In this document: in pieces, positions 1-6,270 of the stretch
Layout: each line of letters starts with the position of its first letter
Numbering within the stretch: the stretch's first letter is position 1
DNA from: Cohaesibacteraceae bacterium
GTDB lineage: Bacteria > Pseudomonadota > Alphaproteobacteria > Rhizobiales > Cohaesibacteraceae
Direction: 5' to 3'
Assembly (NCBI GenBank): GCA_016764535.1
Contig: JAESRR010000137.1
Coordinates: 1 to 6,699 of the forward strand
DNA: 6,699 nucleotides
The notes under the pieces: model-generated
What the model was told of the DNA's origin: nothing
Database searches by the model: none
What the model saw: only the letters and a program-made list of their open reading frames with translations
Translations under genes and position numbers: made by a program

Positions 1-959
1 CCAAATTTACTTGTCCGCTTTGCCTTTGAAAGGGGATTTGCGAGAGGCAAATTTCGGATATGGTTTTGATATTTAGCCAATACACTGAGTGTCCGGTTGG
101 CATGTAACAGTTGATCTGAAAAACTCTTTTTTTCCAAGTTGGTCATTGGAACATATGGTCCACCAGTCGCTGCAACTTGCTGGATTATTGCGACTGGTAA
201 TCCTGCGTTTGCGATCACATTTCTAATGCTGTCAATTCTGGACTGAGCCTGGCGAGTTACAAAAGCGATGTGATGGATCTGTGCATTTTCACGTTGGCTC
301 ATCACAAGGCTTAATAAGTCCGGATTAACAGAGTTGTGAATGTCGCTATGTGTATTCTTGCCTGTGTTGGAATTTGGTTTCATAGCAGCTAGAATGACAA
401 CTTCACCCTGTAGATCAGCGAAATTACGCGATGTTCGTAAACCTTCATTTGCAAACAAAATGTTGGGGTGGCTGGTAGATCCAACAAGCGCATGATTGTC
501 AGACGTCTGCCGTAGCGGGCCAGGCTTGGGAGGGTGCATTGAGCCTGGTAGACCGGTTTGGATAGCCTGATCAATAAGTGGGGCCAATGCTCTGCTTCTG
601 GATTCAAGTACTTCCTGTCGCTTCAACAATGAATTGAGCTGATTTCGATAAGCCTCTTTTTCAATGAGGCGTCTACTGGACATTCTATCAATTTGGACAC
701 GTAGCAAGGAAATGCGATTTTCGTAGGCAATCTCCAGACCAGATTGTGTGGTTTGGCGAGATTGCATAAAGTCGTCGCGCAAAGCGATATACGACAGAGA
801 ACCCGCCAGCCCCAATGTCATGCATAATCCGGAAAAGACAAGAAACCCTGCTGTCCAGGATTCAATAGTGAATTTTCGGATTTTTCCATTGTGAACTATG
901 GTGATTTGGTGCGCTTCGTTTCTGCGACCAAAAATTGCGCTGTTCCGGTGATCTTCCAT
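1..959 (-). CDS. M23-type (LytM/NlpD-like) cell-wall peptidase, N-terminal part, cut by left edge
   Basis: The frame is open from an ATG at 959 to the window edge without a stop, giving 319 residues. An AGGG ribosome-binding site at 965-968 lies 5 bases before the ATG. Visible in order: a basic cytoplasmic N-terminus (about 1-35), one hydrophobic membrane segment (about 36-60), a charged heptad-like coiled coil (about 61-128), a Pro-rich linker (about 135-155), and a helical region with the conserved block GGPYVPM (266-272) followed by LPLANPL (304-310) just before the edge. In alphaproteobacterial M23 metallopeptidases a GGP-(Y/F)-VP block and a 'LPLa.Pl..-(k/t)S.FG' junction directly precede the zinc-binding peptidase domain. 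The HxxxD and HxH zinc motifs are therefore expected beyond the edge and were not seen, so whether the enzyme is active cannot be judged. Expected role: periplasmic peptidoglycan endopeptidase, or a divisome-associated regulator of amidases if degenerate. It is divergent from the AsmA-like gene. The family call is from pattern recognition. Confidence 0.8.
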   Translation of the reverse strand, partial: MEDHRNSAIFGRRNEAHQITIVHNGKIRKFTIESWTAGFLVFSGLCMTLGLAGSLSYIALRDDFMQSRQTTQSGLEIAYENRISLLRVQIDRMSSRRLIEKEAYRNQLNSLLKRQEVLESRSRALAPLIDQAIQTGLPGSMHPPKPGPLRQTSDNHALVGSTSHPNILFANEGLRTSRNFADLQGEVVILAAMKPNSNTGKNTHSDIHNSVNPDLLSLVMSQRENAQIHHIAFVTRQAQSRIDSIRNVIANAGLPVAIIQQVAATGGPYVPMTNLEKKSFSDQLLHANRTLSVLAKYQNHIRNLPLANPLSKAKRTSKF

Positions 960-995
960 GACGACCCTGTACTACTCAAACTCGGGACCAATAAC

Positions 996-1027
996 TTGAT
1001 TAACCCTGAGGCGTTAAGGTTAATAAA
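996..1027. promoter_or_regulatory. Imperfect inverted repeat (operator-like) upstream of the M23 gene
   Basis: TTGATTAACC (996-1005) and GGTTAATAAA (1018-1027) are inverted copies with one mismatch, separated by 12 bases. A further TTAA sits in the spacer at 1014-1017. It lies 37-68 bases upstream of the M23 start codon, so it could be an operator or a hairpin in that gene's leader. The TTAA spacings here (10 and 2) do not fit the canonical CtrA box. Which protein, if any, binds is unknown. Confidence 0.35.
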
Positions 1028-1077
1028 CAGTATGGTATATTTTTATTGACCAGGTAGAGTTTGTTAAATTGCTGTTT

Positions 1078-1092
1078 TTAATGATGAATTAA
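1078..1092. promoter_or_regulatory. Predicted CtrA box (TTAA-N7-TTAA)
   Basis: The sequence TTAATGATGAATTAA, followed by CC, is an exact match to the alphaproteobacterial CtrA consensus TTAA-N7-TTAAC. CtrA is the response regulator controlling cell-cycle, division and envelope genes. Reading rightwards, a TAAAAT hexamer at 1109-1114 sits where a -10 would be if the box overlaps the -35 (17-base spacing from 1086-1091), the usual arrangement for CtrA-activated promoters. The match is seen directly; binding is inferred. An AT-rich intergenic region can give such a match by chance. Confidence 0.45.
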
Positions 1093-1108
1093 CCCCATTG
1101 ATCAGCGT

Positions 1109-1114
1109 TAAAAT
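1109..1114 (+). promoter_or_regulatory. Possible -10 element of a CtrA-type promoter
   Basis: TAAAAT differs from the sigma-70 consensus TATAAT at one position and is correctly spaced from the predicted CtrA box that replaces a good -35. It would start transcription near 1120 and give the AsmA-like gene a leader of roughly 295 bases, or drive a small RNA. This is inference from position only. Confidence 0.25.
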
Positions 1115-1313
1115 GTTTTCAGCAAGGCCGGGCAATTGTTGGATGGTTAAAAAATCAACTGAAGTTATTTCCGAAATACAGACCAGAGTAGATATTACTG
1201 CGCTCACAAGTCGCTTATGTTGATCGCCGGGTAATTCGGTCCTGAGGGAACCTGGAAATATTGTTGCGCGCAATTCAAGGCTACATTGCCATGCTTTGGG
1301 CTGGTTCGCATGT

Positions 1314-1347
1314 CATTCATATGTTGAACGGGAATGTGTATTGAATG
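1314..1347 (+). other. Possible leader hairpin
   Basis: CATTCA (1314-1319) is the exact reverse complement of TGAATG (1342-1347). Allowing one bulged T at 1341, pairing can continue through 1320-1323 with 1337-1340, including two G-U pairs, leaving a 13-base loop. It lies directly before the ATG of the 21-codon ORF. There is no T-run after it, so it is not a standard terminator. It could influence translation of the leader, or it may be chance. Confidence 0.25.
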
Positions 1348-1348
1348 G

Positions 1349-1414
1349 ATGAAAACTCGTGTTACACAGGATGTAGAATTATATATGAAACAAGCATTTA
1401 CACAGGCATTTTGA
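1349..1414 (+). CDS. Tiny leader ORF (21 aa) ending one base before the AsmA-like start
   Basis: An ATG at 1349 opens a 21-codon frame, peptide MKTRVTQDVELYMKQAFTQAF, with a TGA at 1412-1414 and the TTG start of the next gene at 1416. A second in-frame ATG at 1385 would give a 9-residue peptide. Neither ATG has a good Shine-Dalgarno sequence. The one-base gap is the geometry seen in translational coupling, which could help the weak TTG start. Equally this may be a chance ORF, or the end of a longer N-terminus separated from the main frame by one base shift. I recognise no homology. Confidence 0.2.
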   Translation: MKTRVTQDVELYMKQAFTQAF

Positions 1415-1415
1415 G

Positions 1416-4400
1416 TTGAATCAGGCAAAACCCAATCAGTTGTTGAACGAGTTAGATTCATATCCCGTAAATTCTTCGCAAGCTCAATCGAAATTCCGAT
1501 GGTTGCGAAGGTTTTTAGCGGTAATTCTGGGTTTAATCGTTACATTTGGTGTTTTTGCGGGAGTTGGCTACTACAAACTTCAAAAAGGTCCAATTGCGCT
1601 AGATTTTCTGAGCGATAGAATTGAAGACGCACTTTCTTCGTTCCTGGAAGAAAATATGCGTGTCACATTTGGTGAAGGCAAAATCACACTTACCGACGAC
1701 GACGAACTGGCCATTCACTTTGAAGATTTGAGAGTCAGGGACGATCAGGAGGTTTTATGGTTACAGGTTCCTGATACTTATCTGAGCATTGATGTTTTTT
1801 CTCTACTCACCGGCAAAGTGAAAATGAATGAATTGCGTCTGACAAATCCGGTGGTTGCTGTTGAACAGGAAAATAGAAACCTCGTGAGATTTGCCGGTGT
1901 TCGTCAACAATTACCGCAAGCAGATGTACGCGAACCATCGAAAGCAAAAGGTATAATTTCGGAACCGGAAATTATAACAATCTCCCGGACAATATTTCGA
2001 TCAACTCTTGCCACGTTAACACCGGAGTTTGTCTCTCGTTTGCCTGAAGTACAACTTAACAGCGCTACAATTTTCTATCAGAATAAAATTACTGATACAT
2101 CGAGTGATTATACAGCTATTAATGTGACGTTTAAGCCCGGAGAAAATGATAGTGGTGATTGGTCGGCCGTAGTCAAAGGCAAGGGGTTTGATGAGACAGA
2201 TTGGACCGTGTCATTACATTCAGGCCAGTCAAACGAGGTTGGCAAGCGATTATTGGAGCTGTTTTTTTCCGATTTTCGATTTATCGATTTTGTTCCCCGA
2301 TTACGGGAAAAAAACGTTCGGCTCAGATTGGAGCCAGCATTATATGGTGGCGCGCAACTGATTGGTACACTGGACGGTGAATTGCTGGGAATGCGGGCTG
2401 CCCTGGATGTGGGGCCGGGTATTCTTCGATTTGATAAAAGTGACTCAGCATTGCTCGACGAAGCTACAGTAAGGCTGCACTGGGCTCCCGAAGATAATAG
2501 TTTGCGTTTTACAGAGTCCAGTTTTGTTTTGGGAGATACAAGAGGAAATTTTATTGGCGAGGTGGTATGGCCCGATCAACTGGATGAACCTGTAAACATT
2601 CTGTTCGAGGCTTCAGATGTAATCGTGTCCCCGCGTGATAATCCACACACTCCATTGAGAGTGCCGCTGGCTTCCATCCAGGGCGTCTATTCCCGATCTG
2701 ATCGCAAACTGTCAATCAATCGCCTGGTGCTGGATTCGGCTGCCGGAACTTTGCTTGGTAGAGGTAATGTCGTTTTTGCCGAAACCGATATTGAAATGGA
2801 TCTTTCACTGGCAATATCCCCAATGCCAATTAGTTCTTTCAAACAATTCTGGCCCGCATTTATTGCGGGAGGCGCTCGTCGGTGGGTGCTGGAAAATGTT
2901 AAAGGCGGGTATATTACAAAAGGGAACTTCAGAGCAAACCTCTCGGCAAATATGCTCCGAAGAAATGATGACGGAAGAATTATCCTTCCAGATGAAGCAC
3001 TCTATGGAGAACTCGACTGGAGTGAAGGCCGCTTTCAAACAGTAGGCGAAATCCCTCAAATTCAAGGAGCAGTCGGTAAAGCAGTCATCACAGGGAGAAC
3101 TCTGACAATCGATTTTTCTGAAGGTCGTGTGGAGCCCCAGGGAGGTGGAATTGTTAAATTGACTGGTGGCCAGTTTACGATTGCTGATCATAGTCTCAGA
3201 CCGCCTACCGGAACGTTGATTATCAAAGGCAGCGGATCTGCAAGTGATTTAGGAAGAATAATTGACCAGGAACCATTGCAAATCCTCAAACATGAAAGTC
3301 TCAATCCTGTAGATTTTTCGGGTAAATTTGATGGTTCTGTTGCTCTGACATGGTTGTTGCAAAAAAAGCCGGACAATGATGATGTACATTATCTCGCAGA
3401 TATTAATCTCATCAATCTATCATCAACGTCACGGATTCGGGATCGACAAGTGCAAGCCGCCAGTGTCCGTATTCTGGTTGAAAAAAATAAAATTAACATT
3501 GTTGGCTCCGCCAAAATTGATGGTGTAAAAGCCCGCGTTGATATCAAAACCTCTCCCAAAGACAAAACAGCATTGATCAGTAATGTAGAAGCAATTCTCA
3601 CTGAATTGGATCGCAAAAAATTGAATCTGGGGCTGGATGAATTTCTGAAAGGAACGATCACAGTAAAAGCTTCGGCTGCGGGCGATAAAGCCGGGGTCCA
3701 AAACATTCAGGCCGACATAACACAAGCTGTTCTGGATTTCTCTCCAATTGGCTGGGTTAAGAAAAAAGGAGTTCCTGGCGTTGCAAAATTTAAGCTGGTG
3801 CCACGCAAAAAGGGCGGCTTTGATATTTCCAACATCTCTATTGCAGGTCAGGGGTTTGACATACGCGGAAGCCTGGTAATTGATAAAAATAACCAGATAA
3901 GGTCCGCAGTTTTTACCAGTTTCAGGCTAAGTCGGGGCGACACTTTTTCACTTAAACTAAAGCGAAACACTCGTGGAACTCTGGTTTTTAACATCAGTGG
4001 AAAGTATCTTGATTTACGAGGACTTTTGGTCAAAACATCCAAAGGCAAGACAGCTGAACGATGCCGCAAATGTTCTGATTATGATTTGACGGCTCGATTT
4101 ACCAGAATTTTGGGACAGAATGATGTTTCACTACACAATGCGAGATTTCGGATCGTAACCAATGGTGGAAAACCCTATCATCTTGAAATATCTGGAAAAT
4201 TTCCGAGTGGAGAGACTTTTGCAGGGTCTTCCAAAATAAAGAAGATCAATCCGGTTGTGCATATTTCTACAGGTGATGCAGGTGCGCTACTCAAGTTTTT
4301 TGGTGCTTATCGCAACATGGAAGCTGGCCGGATAAATATTGTCGCAAATTTCAAGGATACATGGTCAACCGTTGCTGGATATGTGAACGCCAAACGATTC

Positions 4401-4847
4401 AGAATCAAGGGCGACAAAGGTATGCAAGCGGTTATGAAATCGGGTGAAACAATTGATGGCAATGACCATAATTTTAATTCCGGTCAATTGAATACTAGTG
4501 GAATTCCCTTTCAGAAGCTTTTCCTTGTTTATTCCGCGCGCGATGGCATTATTTCAATTGGCCGGGGATCACTCAAGGGCCCTGTGCTAGGGGCAACTAT
4601 CAGCGGTACTCTGGACTTGATCAAACACCGTTTATCGATGTCGGGGACCTATATACCTGCGTTTTTTATTAATAATTTTTTCAGCCGAATTCCCATCTTA
4701 GGACGTGCACTGGGAAATCGCAAAAACGAAGGCTTGTTGGGTATTACTTATAAAGTAACGGGCTCAATCGACAATCCAAACGTACGGATCAATCCGATTT
4801 CAGCTCTGGCTCCTGGTGCTCTTCGGAAAATGTTTGAGTTCAAATGA
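1416..4847 (+). CDS. AsmA-like / DUF3971 (YhdP-type) inner-membrane-anchored envelope protein
   Basis: Complete, 1143 residues. A short basic cytoplasmic N-terminus (residues 26-31, KFRWLR) precedes one membrane segment (about 33-53) and the family's KGPIALDFL stretch (57-65). The rest is a long periplasmic region rich in alternating beta-strand patterns, as in AsmA/TamB/YhdP proteins that form a hydrophobic groove between the membranes. A central block with FWPAFIAGGARRWVLENV (from 478) and the C-terminal signature (about 1077-1140: IPAFFINNFF, RIPILG, GLLG, NPISALAPGALRKMF) are typical of the family. E. coli YhdP, of similar length, helps move phospholipid to the outer membrane; that role here is inferred. 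The start is a TTG: an in-frame stop lies at 1386-1388 and the next in-frame ATG is after the membrane segment. The Shine-Dalgarno is weak (CAGG, 1403-1406, 9 bases away); TTGs at 1440 and 1443 are alternatives. Its only two cysteines are C883 and C886. It converges with tyrS. Confidence 0.9.
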   Translation: MNQAKPNQLLNELDSYPVNSSQAQSKFRWLRRFLAVILGLIVTFGVFAGVGYYKLQKGPIALDFLSDRIEDALSSFLEENMRVTFGEGKITLTDDDELAIHFEDLRVRDDQEVLWLQVPDTYLSIDVFSLLTGKVKMNELRLTNPVVAVEQENRNLVRFAGVRQQLPQADVREPSKAKGIISEPEIITISRTIFRSTLATLTPEFVSRLPEVQLNSATIFYQNKITDTSSDYTAINVTFKPGENDSGDWSAVVKGKGFDETDWTVSLHSGQSNEVGKRLLELFFSDFRFIDFVPRLREKNVRLRLEPALYGGAQLIGTLDGELLGMRAALDVGPGILRFDKSDSALLDEATVRLHWAPEDNSLRFTESSFVLGDTRGNFIGEVVWPDQLDEPVNILFEASDVIVSPRDNPHTPLRVPLASIQGVYSRSDRKLSINRLVLDSAAGTLLGRGNVVFAETDIEMDLSLAISPMPISSFKQFWPAFIAGGARRWVLENVKGGYITKGNFRANLSANMLRRNDDGRIILPDEALYGELDWSEGRFQTVGEIPQIQGAVGKAVITGRTLTIDFSEGRVEPQGGGIVKLTGGQFTIADHSLRPPTGTLIIKGSGSASDLGRIIDQEPLQILKHESLNPVDFSGKFDGSVALTWLLQKKPDNDDVHYLADINLINLSSTSRIRDRQVQAASVRILVEKNKINIVGSAKIDGVKARVDIKTSPKDKTALISNVEAILTELDRKKLNLGLDEFLKGTITVKASAAGDKAGVQNIQADITQAVLDFSPIGWVKKKGVPGVAKFKLVPRKKGGFDISNISIAGQGFDIRGSLVIDKNNQIRSAVFTSFRLSRGDTFSLKLKRNTRGTLVFNISGKYLDLRGLLVKTSKGKTAERCRKCSDYDLTARFTRILGQNDVSLHNARFRIVTNGGKPYHLEISGKFPSGETFAGSSKIKKINPVVHISTGDAGALLKFFGAYRNMEAGRINIVANFKDTWSTVAGYVNAKRFRIKGDKGMQAVMKSGETIDGNDHNFNSGQLNTSGIPFQKLFLVYSARDGIISIGRGSLKGPVLGATISGTLDLIKHRLSMSGTYIPAFFINNFFSRIPILGRALGNRKNEGLLGITYKVTGSIDNPNVRINPISALAPGALRKMFEFK

Positions 4848-4850
4848 GCA

Positions 4851-4876
4851 AGGGAAGGCTAATTTCCCTCACCTTC
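4851..4876. terminator. Overlapping stem-loops between convergent genes (weak bidirectional terminator)
   Basis: AGGGAA (4851-4856) pairs with TTCCCT (4864-4869) across a 7-base loop; this stem is symmetric and would form in transcripts from either side. An alternative stem uses GAAGG (4854-4858) with CCTTC (4872-4876). It fills most of the 37-base gap between the stop codons of the AsmA-like gene and tyrS. No strong T-run follows in either direction, so efficient intrinsic termination is doubtful. Confidence 0.4.
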
Positions 4877-4884
4877 AAAATATA

Positions 4885-6135
4885 TCACGGCTTTAAAAGG
4901 ACGTGCTTTTTCTTTCCCATCGAAAGTTTAATTACACCCTGTTTTGTTAACGCTGACGTTGCAAGAACCAGTTTTTCATCTGATATCAACGCATCATTCA
5001 CGCGAATTGCACCACTCTTGATATGACGCCGTGCTTCACCATTTGACTTTGCAAGTCCCGCAGTAACAAGAGCTGACAAGAGTCCAAGCCCCTCTGCCAG
5101 CACCGTTGGCGAGATTTCGACGGTGGGCAGGCTAATAGTAGTTTGCCCTTCCTCGAATGTTTTCCGCGCTGTATCAGCGGCTTGCTCTGCTATTGCTCTT
5201 CCGTGAATTAGTGCTGTTGCTTCTGTTGCAAGTATTTTTTTGGCATCATTGAGTTCATTTCCCTGAAGGGCTTCGAGGCGGGAAATCTCGGACATGGGCA
5301 TAGTGGTGTATAGTTTTAGAAAACGACCAACATCATTATCGCCGGTGTTTCGCCAAAATTGCCAATAATCATATGGTGAATACATATCAGCACGAAGCCA
5401 GATAGCTCCCGAGACGGATTTTCCCATTTTCGAGCCATCTGATTTTGTAATCAACGGAGTGGTCAGGGCGTAAGTTTCAGTCCTGTTCATCCGGCGACAC
5501 AAATCGATGCCGGATACAATATTTCCCCATTGGTCAGATCCACCCATCTGAAGACTGCAATCATAGCGTTTGTTTAATTCGGTATAATCATAAGCCTGCA
5601 GGATCATGTAATTAAATTCGAGAAATGAAAGGGGCTGCTCACGCTCAAGGCGCAATTTAACCGAATCCCGGGCCAACATTTGATTGACAGAAAACCGACT
5701 ACCAACATCCCTTAAGAACTCTACGTAATTTAGTTTCAACAACCAGTCGGCATTGTCCACTTGAATTGCATCATTGGGACCTTCGCCAAAATGGAGTAGC
5801 TGTGAAAATGTTTCACGTATGCTGGATTTGTTGTCTTGAATAATCGCCGGAGTTAGCAACTGGCGCGTTTCATCTTTCCCGGAAGGATCACCGACCATGG
5901 TTGTTCCACCTCCCATCAGGGCAATGGGACGGTGTCCGGTTTTCTGTAGCCAGTGCAGCATCATCATGCCCACAAGATTTCCAACGTGAACGCTTCTGGC
6001 TGTGCAATCAAACCCGATATAAGCCGTGACAGTTTGTTTTTCGAACAAGGCGTCCAAAGCTGATGCATCGGACATTTGATGGATGAATCCACGTTCTTCA
6101 AGTGTGTGTAGATACTCTGACTTATAGGTGGCCAT
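4885..6135 (-). CDS. tyrS: Tyrosyl-tRNA synthetase
   Basis: Charges tRNA-Tyr with tyrosine using ATP in the cytoplasm; class I, bacterial TyrRS. From the ATG at 6135 the protein has 416 residues, close to rhizobial TyrS. The HIGH-type motif is HVGN (50-53) and the KMSKS-type loop is KMGKS (236-240). Tyrosine-pocket residues line up with the Bacillus enzyme: Y39 and D43 in AYIGFD, D83 in VGDPSGK, Y176, Q180 and D183 in YMILQAYD, and Q202 in [10 protein letters not shown]-terminal S4 RNA-binding domain spans about 350-410 ([17 protein letters not shown]). The frame extends upstream to ATGs at 6141 and 6162, but a GGAGA 6 bases before 6135 and the family N-terminus ([20 protein letters not shown]) favour 6135. 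All key residues are present. A weak promoter-like pair, TTGAAG (6185-6180) and TTGTAT (6162-6157), spaced 17, lies upstream. The gene follows the hydrolase on the same strand and converges with the AsmA-like gene. Confidence 0.97.
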   Translation of the reverse strand: MATYKSEYLHTLEERGFIHQMSDASALDALFEKQTVTAYIGFDCTARSVHVGNLVGMMMLHWLQKTGHRPIALMGGGTTMVGDPSGKDETRQLLTPAIIQDNKSSIRETFSQLLHFGEGPNDAIQVDNADWLLKLNYVEFLRDVGSRFSVNQMLARDSVKLRLEREQPLSFLEFNYMILQAYDYTELNKRYDCSLQMGGSDQWGNIVSGIDLCRRMNRTETYALTTPLITKSDGSKMGKSVSGAIWLRADMYSPYDYWQFWRNTGDNDVGRFLKLYTTMPMSEISRLEALQGNELNDAKKILATEATALIHGRAIAEQAADTARKTFEEGQTTISLPTVEISPTVLAEGLGLLSALVTAGLAKSNGEARRHIKSGAIRVNDALISDEKLVLATSALTKQGVIKLSMGKKKHVLLKP

Positions 6136-6141
6136 CACCAT

Positions 6142-6146
6142 TCTCC
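6142..6146 (-). promoter_or_regulatory. Ribosome-binding site of tyrS
   Basis: GGAGA on the minus strand lies 6 bases before the ATG at 6135. It directly abuts the ATG at 6141, too close for that codon to be used, so it decides the start in favour of 6135. Confidence 0.7.
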
Positions 6147-6209
6147 GGAAACAGAAATACAAGCACCTGGCTGCATATGCTTCAATAATTTTTGAATTGC
6201 TAAAACGTT

Positions 6210-6243
6210 ATTGGCATGAAGTCATTATTTGCAACATGCCAAT
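6210..6243. repeat. 9-bp perfect inverted repeat between hydrolase gene and tyrS
   Basis: ATTGGCATG (6210-6218) and CATGCCAAT (6235-6243) are exact reverse complements with a 16-base spacer. In minus-strand RNA the stem begins 28 bases after the hydrolase stop and is followed after five bases by TTTT (6205-6202). It could therefore be a weak intrinsic terminator with an unusually large loop, or an operator for tyrS, about 75 bases before its start codon. Leaderless T-box features were not seen. Confidence 0.4.
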
Positions 6244-6270
6244 GTGGTATCTGGATTTAGCGAAAAATAC

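Larger units (their letters stand above)
960..1415. other. 456-bp divergent intergenic control region, no convincing gene
   Basis: This stretch separates the starts of two divergent envelope genes. No ATG-started frame of normal gene length with a ribosome-binding site is present on either strand. It contains an imperfect inverted repeat at 996-1027, a TTAA-N7-TTAAC box at 1078-1092 with a TAAAAT element at 1109-1114, a short palindrome TTGCGCGCAA at 1264-1273, a hairpin at 1314-1347 and a 21-codon ORF at 1349-1414. The part from about 1120 to 1260 shows nothing I can assign. It is longer than two simple promoters need, so a long leader or a small RNA is possible. Confidence 0.7.

Noticed and set aside
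389..607. Minus-strand ORF of 72 residues
   Set aside because: It lies in another frame of the M23 gene, whose frame is open across the whole stretch with clear family features.
1064..1273. Minus-strand ORF of 69 residues in the intergenic region, with a somewhat protein-like sequence
   Set aside because: It starts only at TTG, has no Shine-Dalgarno sequence and no ATG upstream in frame, matches no family I recognise, and runs across the predicted CtrA box and promoter.
1341..1387. Possible sigma-70 promoter close to the AsmA-like gene (TAGAAT at 1374-1379 and TATATA-like runs)
   Set aside because: No acceptable -35 hexamer is found at 16-18 bases from any of the candidate -10 sequences.
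1204..1461. Minus-strand ORF of 85 residues overlapping the start of the AsmA-like gene
   Set aside because: It is antisense to the well-supported start region of the AsmA-like gene, has a low-complexity, Asn/Ser/Cys-rich composition and no recognisable motif.
2755..4069. Several ORFs of 60-130 residues on both strands within the AsmA-like gene
   Set aside because: All overlap the long conserved frame, show no family features and have the composition expected of shadow frames.
4844..5026. Plus-strand ORF of 60 residues whose ATG overlaps the AsmA-like stop codon (ATGA)
   Set aside because: The ATGA overlap looks like coupling, but nearly all of the ORF is antisense to the conserved C-terminal S4 domain of tyrS, so it is a shadow.
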